In this document: one piece after another, positions 39,461 to 48,053 of the stretch
Position numbering within the stretch: the stretch's first letter is position 1
Layout of the letters: each line of letters begins with the position of its first letter
Source of the DNA: Nocardioides luteus
Lineage (GTDB): Bacteria; Actinomycetota; Actinomycetes; Propionibacteriales; Nocardioidaceae
Reading direction: 5' to 3'
Assembly: GCF_014648595.1 (NCBI RefSeq)
Contig: NZ_BMRK01000018.1
Span: forward strand, 25,668-89,667
DNA: 64,000 nucleotides
Position numbers and translations under genes: made by a program
Notes under the pieces: model-generated
Databases searched by the model: none
What the model saw: the letters and a program-made list of their open reading frames with translations, nothing else
What the model was told of the DNA's origin: nothing

Positions 39461-41542
39461 TCAGGCGTCCCCGGCGATCACTTCAAGGACTTCCGCCCCG
39501 TAGGTCTCCACCTTGCTGCGGCCGATGCCGGCGATGCGCTGCAGATCCTGGAGGGTGCCGGGCTTCTGCTCGGCGATGTGCTCCAGGGTCGCGTCGGTGA
39601 AGATCACGAAGGCCGGCTTGCGCGCGGCCTCGGCGGTCTCCTTGCGCCACTGCTTCAGGCGACCGTAGAGCGCTTCGTCGTAGGGGGCGTCGCAACCTTC
39701 GTGACGACCGATCCGTTTCTCGGCCGCCGAGCCGAGGGGACCGCCGCAGGTCTTGCACATCCGCGCCTTGCCGGAGCCCGGTCGTCGTGCCGGCGCGGTG
39801 GACCGGGCCGGACGCAGCGGCTCCAGGAAGCGTGACGGCCGGCGGCGCGCGGCCTGGCCCGGCTGACGCGCCAGTGCCCACGAGAGCGTCAGGTCGACCC
39901 GCGCCCGGGTGAGGCCGACGTAGAGCAGCCGACGCTCCTCCTCGATCTCGGCCGGGGTCGGCTCCTCACCGCGGAGGATGAACGGCATCGTGCCGTCTTG
40001 GAGACCGACCAGGAAGACCGAGTCCCACTCGAGGCCCTTGGCGGCGTGGAAGGTCGCCAGGGTGACACCCTCCGGCACCGGGGCGTGCTGCTCGGCCGCC
40101 CGGCGGTCGAGCTCGGCGACGAGGCCGGCCAGGTCGCCGCCGGCCGCGGCGAAGGCGCGTGCCTGGTCGATCAGCGCCTGCCAGGACTCCCAGCGGTCCC
40201 GGGTCTGGCCACGGCCGTCCGGCGGCTCCGAGGTCCAGCCCATGCCGGCCAGGATGCCGTGCACGGACTCGAGCAGCTCGTCGCCGATCACCGCCCCCTG
40301 GCCGCCTCGAGCGGCGCCGCGGATGCGGGTCACCGCCTCGCGCACCTCGGGCCGGTCGAAGAAGCGGGCGGCGCCGCGCACGACGTAGGGGATCCGGCGC
40401 GCGGTGAGCGCGTCCTCGTAGGCCTCGGACTGGGCATTGATCCGGAACAGGATCGCGATCTCGTTGTAGGGCCGGCCGGACTGGTGCAGCCGCAGGATCT
40501 CGGCGGCGACGCCCTCGGCCTCGGCGACCTCGTCGGGCTGCTCGACGTGCTCGACGGCGGGCCCGGCGTCACGCTGCGCCTGCAGCTGGACGCCTTCGCT
40601 GGGTGTGCCCTGCAGGATCTTGTTGGCGACCTTCACGACCTGCGGGGACGAGCGGTAGTTGCGGACCAGCTCGACCGAGGTGGCGCCGGGGTGCTTCTTC
40701 GGGAAGTCGCGCAGGTAGGCGGCGTCCGCGCCGGCGAAGGTGTAGATCGTCTGGGCCGGGTCGCCGACCACGCAGATCTCGTTGCGACCGCCGAGCCACA
40801 GGTCGAGCAGCGCCGACTGCAGCGGCGAGACGTCTTGGAACTCGTCGACGGTGAACCACTTGTATTGCCGTCGGACCTGCGCCGCGACCCGTTCGTCGTG
40901 CTCCAGGAGACCGGCGGTCAGGAGCAGCACGTCCTCCATGTCCATCCGCGCCTGAGTGCGCTTGACGTCCTCGTAGGCGGCGTAGATGTGCCCGACCATC
41001 GACGGGGTCAGCCCGCCGACCTCGCGGCCGCGCGACTCGGCCGACTTCGGGTAGTCGTCGGGGTGGACGTTGGAGACCTTGGACCACTCGATCTCCGAGG
41101 CGAGATCGCGGGCCTGGGCCTGGTCGACGTTGATCCGCTGGCGCTGCGCTGCGGCACGGATGAGCGGGATCTTGGACTCGGTCAGGTTGGGCAGCTCGGT
41201 GCCGTAGACCTTCGGCCAGAAGAAGCGCAGCTGACGCAGGGCCGCGGAGTGGAAGGTGCGCGCCTGGACCGCGCCGGCGCCCATCGCCCGCAGCCGCTGG
41301 CGCATCTCCCCCGCCGCGCGCGTGGTGAAGGTGACCGCGAGGACCTCCTGCGGCGCGTACACACCGGTGGCCACGCCGTAGGCGATCCGGTGAGTGATCG
41401 CCCGGGTCTTGCCCGTGCCCGCACCTGCCAGCACCCGCACCGGGCCGCGCAGCGCCTCCGCGACCCGGCGCTGCTCGGGGTCGAGGGCGTCGAGGAGGGA
41501 CTCTGGGGCCAACGGTGTGGCTGGTGGACGGGCGGGGTTCAA
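39461..41542 (-). CDS. uvrD2: UvrD2-type superfamily I helicase with HRDC domain
   Basis: 693 aa. Motor motifs AGAGTGKT (Walker A), TFTTRAAGEM, VDEFQDV, GDPAQTIYTFAGA, NYRSS, TFHAAKGLEWD and YVGLTRAR. After the motor comes a small zinc module (CKTCGG, then HEGC) and a C-terminal HRDC domain (FTDATLEHIAEQKPGTLQDLQRIAGIG). This is the mycobacterial UvrD2 plan, a 3'-5' helicase of DNA repair. The third metal ligand is His rather than Cys. Divergent from mrx1, as in M. tuberculosis. Confidence 0.95.
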   Translation of the reverse strand: MNPARPPATPLAPESLLDALDPEQRRVAEALRGPVRVLAGAGTGKTRAITHRIAYGVATGVYAPQEVLAVTFTTRAAGEMRQRLRAMGAGAVQARTFHSAALRQLRFFWPKVYGTELPNLTESKIPLIRAAAQRQRINVDQAQARDLASEIEWSKVSNVHPDDYPKSAESRGREVGGLTPSMVGHIYAAYEDVKRTQARMDMEDVLLLTAGLLEHDERVAAQVRRQYKWFTVDEFQDVSPLQSALLDLWLGGRNEICVVGDPAQTIYTFAGADAAYLRDFPKKHPGATSVELVRNYRSSPQVVKVANKILQGTPSEGVQLQAQRDAGPAVEHVEQPDEVAEAEGVAAEILRLHQSGRPYNEIAILFRINAQSEAYEDALTARRIPYVVRGAARFFDRPEVREAVTRIRGAARGGQGAVIGDELLESVHGILAGMGWTSEPPDGRGQTRDRWESWQALIDQARAFAAAGGDLAGLVAELDRRAAEQHAPVPEGVTLATFHAAKGLEWDSVFLVGLQDGTMPFILRGEEPTPAEIEEERRLLYVGLTRARVDLTLSWALARQPGQAARRRPSRFLEPLRPARSTAPARRPGSGKARMCKTCGGPLGSAAEKRIGRHEGCDAPYDEALYGRLKQWRKETAEAARKPAFVIFTDATLEHIAEQKPGTLQDLQRIAGIGRSKVETYGAEVLEVIAGDA

Positions 41543-41641
41543 AGCGGGAATGGCTCCTGGGCGTGGGAACGTTACGTCTTGCGGCCAACACTATGGGCCG
41601 GCACCGACAGTCTGAGCAGGACCCGTTTGATGAGGAGAGTC

Positions 41642-41887
41642 ATGAGCAGCTTCACGATGTACACCACCCCTTGGTGCGGATACTGCAAGCGGCTCAAGGG
41701 GCAGCTCGGGCGTGAGGACATCACCTTCGACGAGGTCGACATCGAGCAGGTCCCGGAGGCCGCCCAGATCGTCGAGCAGGTCAACGGCGGCAACCAGACC
41801 GTCCCGACCCTCGTCTACTCCGACGGCTCCGCGATGACCAACCCGTCGATCGCTCAGGTCAAGGCGAAGCTCGCCGAGCTGGCCTGA
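41642..41887 (+). CDS. mrx1: Mycoredoxin-1
   Basis: 81 aa glutaredoxin fold with C12-G-Y-C15 and TVPTLVYSDG (cis-Pro). This is the mycothiol-dependent reductase that resolves S-mycothiolated proteins in actinobacteria. Position between uvrD2 and nudC matches Rv3198A. Confidence 0.94.
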   Translation: MSSFTMYTTPWCGYCKRLKGQLGREDITFDEVDIEQVPEAAQIVEQVNGGNQTVPTLVYSDGSAMTNPSIAQVKAKLAELA

Positions 41888-41911
41888 GGCCCGACCCCCG
41901 AGCTGCCCGGA

Positions 41912-42823
41912 TCACCACGAGCCGGGCAGCTCGCCGCCGTACCACTCCTCGACCAGCGACCGGCTGATCGAGACGCCGCTGGGGAGCTTGATCTCCCCGC
42001 TCTCGGCGACCGCGGCGAGCTCTGCGCGGGTGAACCAGCGCGCCTCGCGGATCTCGTCCTCGTCCACGACGACCTCTGTGGACGTCGCCCGTGCGAAGAA
42101 CCCGAGCATCAGGCTGGCCGGCAGCGGCCACGGCTGGTTGCCGAAGTAGTCGACCTGACCGACGCGTACGCCGACCTCCTCGGCGACCTCACGACGGACC
42201 GCGTCCTCCAGCGACTCACCCGGCTCGACGAAGCCGGCGAGGGTCGAGTAGTAGGGGGCGGGCCAACGGGTGTGGTTGCCGAGCAGGCAGCGCTCCTCCG
42301 CAGAGCCGGGCTCCCCCGCCGTCACCAGCATGATCACCGCCGGGTCGGTGCGCGGGAAGGTGAGATGCCCCTCCACGCAGGCCAGCTCGTGACCGGCCGC
42401 GCGCGGCTCGAGGGCGCCTCCGCACCGTGAGCAGAACCGGGTCGCCCGGTGCCACTCGGCCAGCCCGACCGCGTGCATCAGAAAGCTCGCCTCGGTCGTG
42501 TCCTCGAGCATCGCCGGGAAGAGCCCGCGCAGATCTCGCCAGTCCTCGCCGGCCTCCTCGCGGCCGGTGAGCACCGCGAACCGGGCGCCGTCGGCGGTGT
42601 CGCCGAGGAGCAGCCGGATCCCGTCCGGGGCCTCGTCCGTCGTACGCCACCTCACCCTCGTCTCGCCCGACGGCTCGACCCTGTTGCCGGCGACGACGAG
42701 GACTCTGGTGGCCTCGTCGGACCAGGCCTTCTCGACCCAGCCCTCGTCGGTGCGCAGATGGCCGCTTCGGTCGTGGGGGTCCTGAGTGATTCGCAGATGG
42801 ATGGGCAGCTTCGGGGAGTCCAC
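41912..42823 (-). CDS. nudC: NAD(+) diphosphatase / NADH pyrophosphatase
   Basis: 303 aa. N-terminal domain, zinc ribbon (CSRCGGALEPRAAGHELAC), Nudix box (GFVEPGESLEDAVRREVAEEVG) and the NudC-specific SQPWPFP-like element as NQPWPLPASLMLGF. Cleaves NAD(H) to NMN and AMP and can remove NAD caps from RNA. The fourth zinc ligand position is not clear. Convergent with mrx1 (24-nt gap). Confidence 0.94.
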   Translation of the reverse strand: MDSPKLPIHLRITQDPHDRSGHLRTDEGWVEKAWSDEATRVLVVAGNRVEPSGETRVRWRTTDEAPDGIRLLLGDTADGARFAVLTGREEAGEDWRDLRGLFPAMLEDTTEASFLMHAVGLAEWHRATRFCSRCGGALEPRAAGHELACVEGHLTFPRTDPAVIMLVTAGEPGSAEERCLLGNHTRWPAPYYSTLAGFVEPGESLEDAVRREVAEEVGVRVGQVDYFGNQPWPLPASLMLGFFARATSTEVVVDEDEIREARWFTRAELAAVAESGEIKLPSGVSISRSLVEEWYGGELPGSW

Positions 42824-42848
42824 GCCTCAGAGCCTAGGAGGTCGGTAT

Positions 42849-44654
42849 ATGTTCCGCGGCGTGGATCGGTTCTGGCGCATCGCCGCTGTCGTCTCCGTCG
42901 TGGTCGCGCTGGCGATCAACGTCTACATCGCCTGGGGCTCGAGTCTCTCGTTCATGTACGACGAGATCGGCACCGTCATCCACGGCCGGACCGTCCTCGG
43001 CCTCGAGTCCCCGCAGGTGAACACGCCCGGCTACTACCCCGGATGGGGAGTGCTGCTGGCACCGTTGTGGCTGGTCACGTCCGACGTCTTCACGTTCTAC
43101 CGGATCGCGATCGTCGTCGGCCTGGCGATCAGCATGCTCACCATCTGGCCGCTGTCCCGGGTCGCGGTGCGGCTCAGCGGCGTCACGCCTGCTCAGGGTG
43201 TGGTCGCTGCCTCCGTCGTGACGGCACTCCCTCCGCGCGCGATCCAGGCCGACTACGTCCTCTCCGAGCGGCTGATCACGCTGCTCGTCGTGGTGGCCAC
43301 CCTGGTCGCGTTCCGGCTCTGGGAGAAGCCGACCTACCGCGGCGTGCTCCTGCTCGGTCTCGTCACCGCTCTCGCACTCTTCTCCCACGCTCGGATGCAG
43401 GTCTTCGTCGCGGCGGTCCTGCTGTGGCTGGTCTTCTTCCTCGTCAGGCAGTGGCGCATCGCCCTCGTCGGCCTGGTCGCCACCGGCGTGCTCGCCGTAG
43501 CCGCCAACGAGGCCGCCCTCTGGTTCCACTCGCAGCTGGTGCCGTGGAGGTTCGTTCAGGCGCAGGACTTCCTCGAGAAGGTCACCGAGGCCCACCCACG
43601 ATTCTGGGTCGACACCTTCGCCGGCGAGGCCTGGACCCAGATGGTCGGCAGCCTCGGCATCGTGGTCGTCGGACTCGTCGTGGTGACCGCAGCGTTCTGG
43701 AAGGAGCTCCGAGCCCGACAGGTCGGCAAGGCCGGGTTCGTGCTGATCGCCGCCGCGTCGATGTACGTCCTCAGCTGCCTGAACTGGGGCACCGAGCACG
43801 CGCTGTTCACCATGGAGTGGCGCCGCTTCGACTACTGGATCTACGGGCGCTACATCGACCCGCTCTTCGCCGTCCTCGTGCTGGCCGGGGTGTGCGCCGC
43901 CATCCAGGCCGTACGCAGCCGGGCCGTCCTCGTCTCCACCTGGGTGGTCGTCGCCGGCATCTCGCTGGTGACCATCTTCGTGGTCGCCCCCGACGCACCC
44001 ACCTGGGCCTACACCACCCCGGCGCACATCCCGGGCGCGATCCCGTGGTGGTGGGCGCTCCCCGACGGCCGGTTCCCGCAGCCCGGCCCGATCCCGTCGC
44101 TCACCAACGACAACCGTTTCTGGCTGATCGCGACACTGTGCTCGCTGGTGCCACTGCTGGTCTGGACGCTCCTCGCCGCCCTCCCCCGGTTGCGCACGCA
44201 GGCAGGCGACCGGGTCCGCGCGATCGTCGTCACCGCGGTCGTACTCGTCCTCGGCACCACCTCCTCCGCCGTCGCCGACGGCGCCTCCGACGAGTTCCAC
44301 GACCGCTTCGACAACGTCACCCCGGTCGTCGGCGAACTCCGCTCGATCCTCGCCGACCACCCCGAGGCGGTCGTCGCCTACGACAACAACTGCCCCCGCC
44401 AGCGCTCCTCGATGAACGCCGAGCGCAACTGGCTGATGTGGTGGATGCTGCCGACCATCGTCAAGCGACAGTGGGAGTGGGGCGACGACATCGTCTTCTC
44501 GTGTCCCGAGGGTGAGCCGGCGTTCGTCACCGGGGCGGTGATGTTGCGCGATCGGCCGTTCCCGTATGCGACGGTGTGGATCCTTCCGGGGGACCTGCTC
44601 GACTCTCTGCGGGAGTCGGGAGAGCTACCGCCGGTTGCTCGGACTGTGAAGTAG
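42849..44654 (+). CDS. GT-C fold-like multipass membrane glycosyltransferase
   Basis: 601 aa from ATG 42849 (a start at 42786 would overlap nudC). About 11-12 transmembrane helices and a first extracytoplasmic loop with MYDEIG, the Asp-Glu dyad of GT-C/ArnT-PMT enzymes that use polyprenyl-phosphate sugars. The C-terminal soluble part has an FDNVTPVVGELRSIL segment. Substrate unknown; it may add sugars to envelope polymers or proteins. Not part of the usual conserved block. Confidence 0.7.
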   Translation: MFRGVDRFWRIAAVVSVVVALAINVYIAWGSSLSFMYDEIGTVIHGRTVLGLESPQVNTPGYYPGWGVLLAPLWLVTSDVFTFYRIAIVVGLAISMLTIWPLSRVAVRLSGVTPAQGVVAASVVTALPPRAIQADYVLSERLITLLVVVATLVAFRLWEKPTYRGVLLLGLVTALALFSHARMQVFVAAVLLWLVFFLVRQWRIALVGLVATGVLAVAANEAALWFHSQLVPWRFVQAQDFLEKVTEAHPRFWVDTFAGEAWTQMVGSLGIVVVGLVVVTAAFWKELRARQVGKAGFVLIAAASMYVLSCLNWGTEHALFTMEWRRFDYWIYGRYIDPLFAVLVLAGVCAAIQAVRSRAVLVSTWVVVAGISLVTIFVVAPDAPTWAYTTPAHIPGAIPWWWALPDGRFPQPGPIPSLTNDNRFWLIATLCSLVPLLVWTLLAALPRLRTQAGDRVRAIVVTAVVLVLGTTSSAVADGASDEFHDRFDNVTPVVGELRSILADHPEAVVAYDNNCPRQRSSMNAERNWLMWWMLPTIVKRQWEWGDDIVFSCPEGEPAFVTGAVMLRDRPFPYATVWILPGDLLDSLRESGELPPVARTVK

Positions 44655-44780
44655 TCGGGTGCCTCGGTCCGGCATCAGCCAGGGGCTGTGTTCGGCGGCA
44701 GGCGTGGGCCGCGGAGAGCATCCTCCCCACACAAGGGTCGGCGGCAAACACCAAGCCCAAGACTCACGCCCCCACACCGG

Positions 44781-47700
44781 CTAGCCCCCGACGATCCGCT
44801 CCAGCTCCTCCCGCCCAGGAAGCGAAGCAGGCTCGACGAGCCTCCCGGAGCGTACGTAGTAGAACGCCGCCCGAACCTGGGACAGCGGCACACCCATCAG
44901 CTCGGCCCAGCCGAGCCGATAGAGGGCTAGCTGAAGCGGGTCGGCGTTCTGGGACTGGTTGGTCTTCCAATCGACGATCAGGTAGCTGCCGTCGCGCTCC
45001 TTGTAGACCGCGTCGATGCGTCCGCGGACGACCTGACCGGCGAGGACGATCGCGAAGGCGGCCTCGACGCGGTAGGGCGGGCGGTCGGCGAAGGGGCCCT
45101 GCTCGAAGGCAGCGATGACCTCCTCTAGGCCGGCCTCGTCCTCGATGCCGTGGTCGGCGCGGCCGGGCAGGTCGTCGGGGTCGAAGAGGTCCTGCTGACC
45201 GAAGCGCGCCTCGACCCAGGCGTGGAAACGGGTGCCGAAGCGAGCCTGGGAGGAGGGCTTGCGGGGCATCGGGCGGACCAGGTCGGCGGCGAAGGCGAGC
45301 GGGTCGTCGCGGAGCTTCGACATCGCGGTGGCGGAGAGGGAGGAGGGCAGGGGTACGACGACCTCGGGTGCCCGCTCACGCTCGGCCTCGGTGAGCAGCC
45401 GCTCGATCTCCTCGTCCCACTGGTTCACCGTCTCCAGCAGGGTCAGGTCGTCGAGGTCGTCCGGCCCGGGGCCGACCTCACGGACGAGCCTGGCCGCCTC
45501 GAGGCGACGCTCCACCTCGTGGGTGTGGTGGTCGATCGGCCAGGGGAGGTCGACGTCGCGGTTGGCGTAGGGGTTCTCCTCCTCGCCCTTGACGACCACC
45601 TCGGCCCACCGGTCGGGCTTCGCGCCCCACTGGAGCAGCGCCTCGCGGGTCTTCTCGACGTAGAGCGACGGGCCGCGGCCCTCCTTGAGCGAGGGAGACC
45701 AGCGCCAGCACGAGACGAACTGCGCGTGGCGGGCGCGGGTCCAGGCGACGTAGGCGAGGCGGAGCTCCTCGGTGCGTTCGTGCTCCTTGCGCTCGGCGAG
45801 CAGCTGGTCGATCGCGTCGGCGTCGTGGCCGTGGAGCTGAGGCAGGTCGTCGCGGTCGCCACGGAGCGCGGCCGGCATCACCGAAGGGACGGTCAGCCAC
45901 GACGAGCGCGTCTGGCCGGTCGGGAACTTCTTGTGGGTGACACCGACCAGGAAGACGACGTCCCACTCCAGACCCTTGGCGCGGTGGACGGTGAGCAGCT
46001 TGACCGAGTCGGCCTCCGACGGGGTGGCCACGTCGAGACCCTGGCCGTACTCGTCCTCGGCCTCCAGGTAGGCCAGCAGCGCGGCCAGGGTGACCTGCCC
46101 GTCGAGTCCTTCGAAGTCGGCGACGGCCTGGACGAAGAGGTCGAGGTTCTCGCGCCGGGCGGAGGCCGCCGGGGAGACCGAGGCGGCCAGCTCGACGTCG
46201 ATGCCGGTGACGTCGATGATCCGCCGGACCAGGTCGAGGAGCGGCTCGTTGATCGCGCGGCGCAGCCCGCGGAGCTCCTCGGCGAGCATCCTGAAGCGTT
46301 CCCGGGCCTGCGGCGAGTAGTCGTAGTCGGCCTCGTCGCCCGGGTCCTCCAGGGCGTCGTTGAGCGAGGGGATCTCGGTCGGGTCGGTGCCCTCGACGGC
46401 CGCCTCGAGCTGTCGCTCGATGTCGGCGAACTCCTCGGCACCGCCGACGACGCCCGCCAGGTCGCGCGAGCGGCGGCCCAGGATGGCCAGGTCGCGCGGG
46501 CCGATCGCCCACCGCGGGCCTGCCAGCAGAGTGAGCAGCGCAGCGTTGGCGGTGACGTCGTGGAGCAGCTCCATGGTGGCGACGACCTCGGCCACCTCGG
46601 GCAGTCTGAGCAGTCCCTTCAGCCCGACGATCTCGACCGGGATCTCGCGGGCGGTGAGCGCGTCGAAGACGGCGGCCGCCTGGGAGTTGTCCCGGGTCAG
46701 TACGCCGATCTCCTTCCACTCCCCGACCGACTCGTGAGCCTCGATCACCTTGTCGGCGAGCCAGCCCAGCTCGTCGTCGTACGTCTCGTGGACATGCACC
46801 CGCACCTCACCGTCGTGAGCCCCCTCGGCCGCGACCAGCCGCTCGTGCTCCCGCCCCTCGTAGAGCTGAGCAGCGAGGTGGTTCGCGGTCGCGAGGATGC
46901 GAGCATCCGACCGCCGATTCACGGTCAGCGAGTAAGTCCGCCCCCCGGAGGTCGAGCCGTCCCCGGAAGTCGAGCCGTCCCCGGTGGTCGAGCCTGTCGA
47001 GACCCCCCTGGGCGGAAAGTCCCGCCCGAACTCCAAGATGTTGCTCACCGAGGCCCCACGCCAACCGTAGATCGCCTGGTTCGGATCACCCACAGCCGTG
47101 ACCGGATGCCCACCACCGAAGAGCCGAGCGAGCATCTGCGCCTGCGCGACCGAGGTGTCCTGGTATTCGTCGAGCAGCACCACCTTGAACTTCTCGCGCT
47201 CGATCTCACCGACCTCGGGGGTCTCCTCGGCCAACCGCGCGGCGAGCGCGATCTGGTCGGAGAAGTCCATCAGGCCGAGCCGCTCCTTGAGCCGCCGGTA
47301 GCCGTCGACGAGATCGAGCAGCTCGTAGCGCTTGTCGATCGCGTCGATCGCCTTCTCGACCTTGGTGATCTTGGTCTTGACCCGCTTGCCGTCGGCGAGC
47401 TGCGCGTTGAGGTCGGCCAGCTCGAGCGTGAAGAGCGACCGCTCGTTGCGGTCGTAGGCGCGCAGCGTGGCCGGGTCGACGAGGTGCTCGGAGAGCTCGG
47501 CGTCGAGCGCGAGCAGCTGCTGGACGGCCAGCTTCGGATAGTCGGTCAGCTTCTCGACCGGACGGGTGTGGCGCGCCACCGCCCGGGCGGCCAGCTGGTA
47601 GCGGGTGGCGTCGGCGATCAGCCGGGTGTCGGGCTCGTGACCGATGCGCAGGCCGTGCTCGGAGAGCAGGCCCGAGGCGTAGGAGTGGTAGGTCGCCACC

Positions 47701-48053
47701 GTCGGCTCGGTCGGCTCCTCGTCGTCTTCCCCGGGCTTCGGCGGACCCTCGCGTCGCTCGGGCCAGAGCCCGGCCTTCTGCAGCGACTCCCGGATGCGGG
47801 TCGCCAGCTCGGCGGTGGCCTTGGTGGTGAAGGTCAGGCCGAGCACCTCGCCGGGGAGCACGCGGCCGGTCGCGACCAGCCAGACGACCCGGGCGGCCAT
47901 CACCGCGGTCTTGCCGGAGCCGGCGCCGGCGATCACGACGGCCGGCTCCATCGGCGCGGTGATCGCGCGGAACTGCTCGTCGCTGTAGAGCCAGTCGTGG
48001 CCCATCAGCTTGGCGAGCTCCTCGGGGGTCTCGATCTCCATCGCAGGGTTCAT
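44781..48053 (-). CDS. adnB: AdnB subunit of the AdnAB helicase-nuclease
   Basis: 1090 aa from ATG 48053. SF1A motor: AGAGSGKTAVMAARV, TFTTKATAEL, LLDEYQDTS, GDPNQAIYGWRGA, LTVNRRSD, VHRAKGLEWDVVF and AYVAWTRAR. The C-terminal RecB-type nuclease has GTRFHAWVEARF and VDWKTNQ with an LALYRLGWAE helix. With AdnA it resects double-strand breaks, replacing RecBCD. It starts in the adnA stop (ATGA). Residues about 349-370 are a Gly/Ser/Thr/Asp repeat encoded by a dispersed DNA repeat. Confidence 0.95.
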   Translation of the reverse strand: MNPAMEIETPEELAKLMGHDWLYSDEQFRAITAPMEPAVVIAGAGSGKTAVMAARVVWLVATGRVLPGEVLGLTFTTKATAELATRIRESLQKAGLWPERREGPPKPGEDDEEPTEPTVATYHSYASGLLSEHGLRIGHEPDTRLIADATRYQLAARAVARHTRPVEKLTDYPKLAVQQLLALDAELSEHLVDPATLRAYDRNERSLFTLELADLNAQLADGKRVKTKITKVEKAIDAIDKRYELLDLVDGYRRLKERLGLMDFSDQIALAARLAEETPEVGEIEREKFKVVLLDEYQDTSVAQAQMLARLFGGGHPVTAVGDPNQAIYGWRGASVSNILEFGRDFPPRGVSTGSTTGDGSTSGDGSTSGGRTYSLTVNRRSDARILATANHLAAQLYEGREHERLVAAEGAHDGEVRVHVHETYDDELGWLADKVIEAHESVGEWKEIGVLTRDNSQAAAVFDALTAREIPVEIVGLKGLLRLPEVAEVVATMELLHDVTANAALLTLLAGPRWAIGPRDLAILGRRSRDLAGVVGGAEEFADIERQLEAAVEGTDPTEIPSLNDALEDPGDEADYDYSPQARERFRMLAEELRGLRRAINEPLLDLVRRIIDVTGIDVELAASVSPAASARRENLDLFVQAVADFEGLDGQVTLAALLAYLEAEDEYGQGLDVATPSEADSVKLLTVHRAKGLEWDVVFLVGVTHKKFPTGQTRSSWLTVPSVMPAALRGDRDDLPQLHGHDADAIDQLLAERKEHERTEELRLAYVAWTRARHAQFVSCWRWSPSLKEGRGPSLYVEKTREALLQWGAKPDRWAEVVVKGEEENPYANRDVDLPWPIDHHTHEVERRLEAARLVREVGPGPDDLDDLTLLETVNQWDEEIERLLTEAERERAPEVVVPLPSSLSATAMSKLRDDPLAFAADLVRPMPRKPSSQARFGTRFHAWVEARFGQQDLFDPDDLPGRADHGIEDEAGLEEVIAAFEQGPFADRPPYRVEAAFAIVLAGQVVRGRIDAVYKERDGSYLIVDWKTNQSQNADPLQLALYRLGWAELMGVPLSQVRAAFYYVRSGRLVEPASLPGREELERIVGG
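46946..47010. repeat. Dispersed repeat inside adnB
   Basis: Three tandem 18-bp units of the CGG(A/T)(G/A)GTCGAGCC(G/T)GTC type, the last ending in GGTCGAGCCTGTCGAGACC, the reverse of the intergenic repeat. They are in frame and encode STSGDG-like hexapeptides in the loop between helicase motifs III and IV. Confidence 0.85.
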
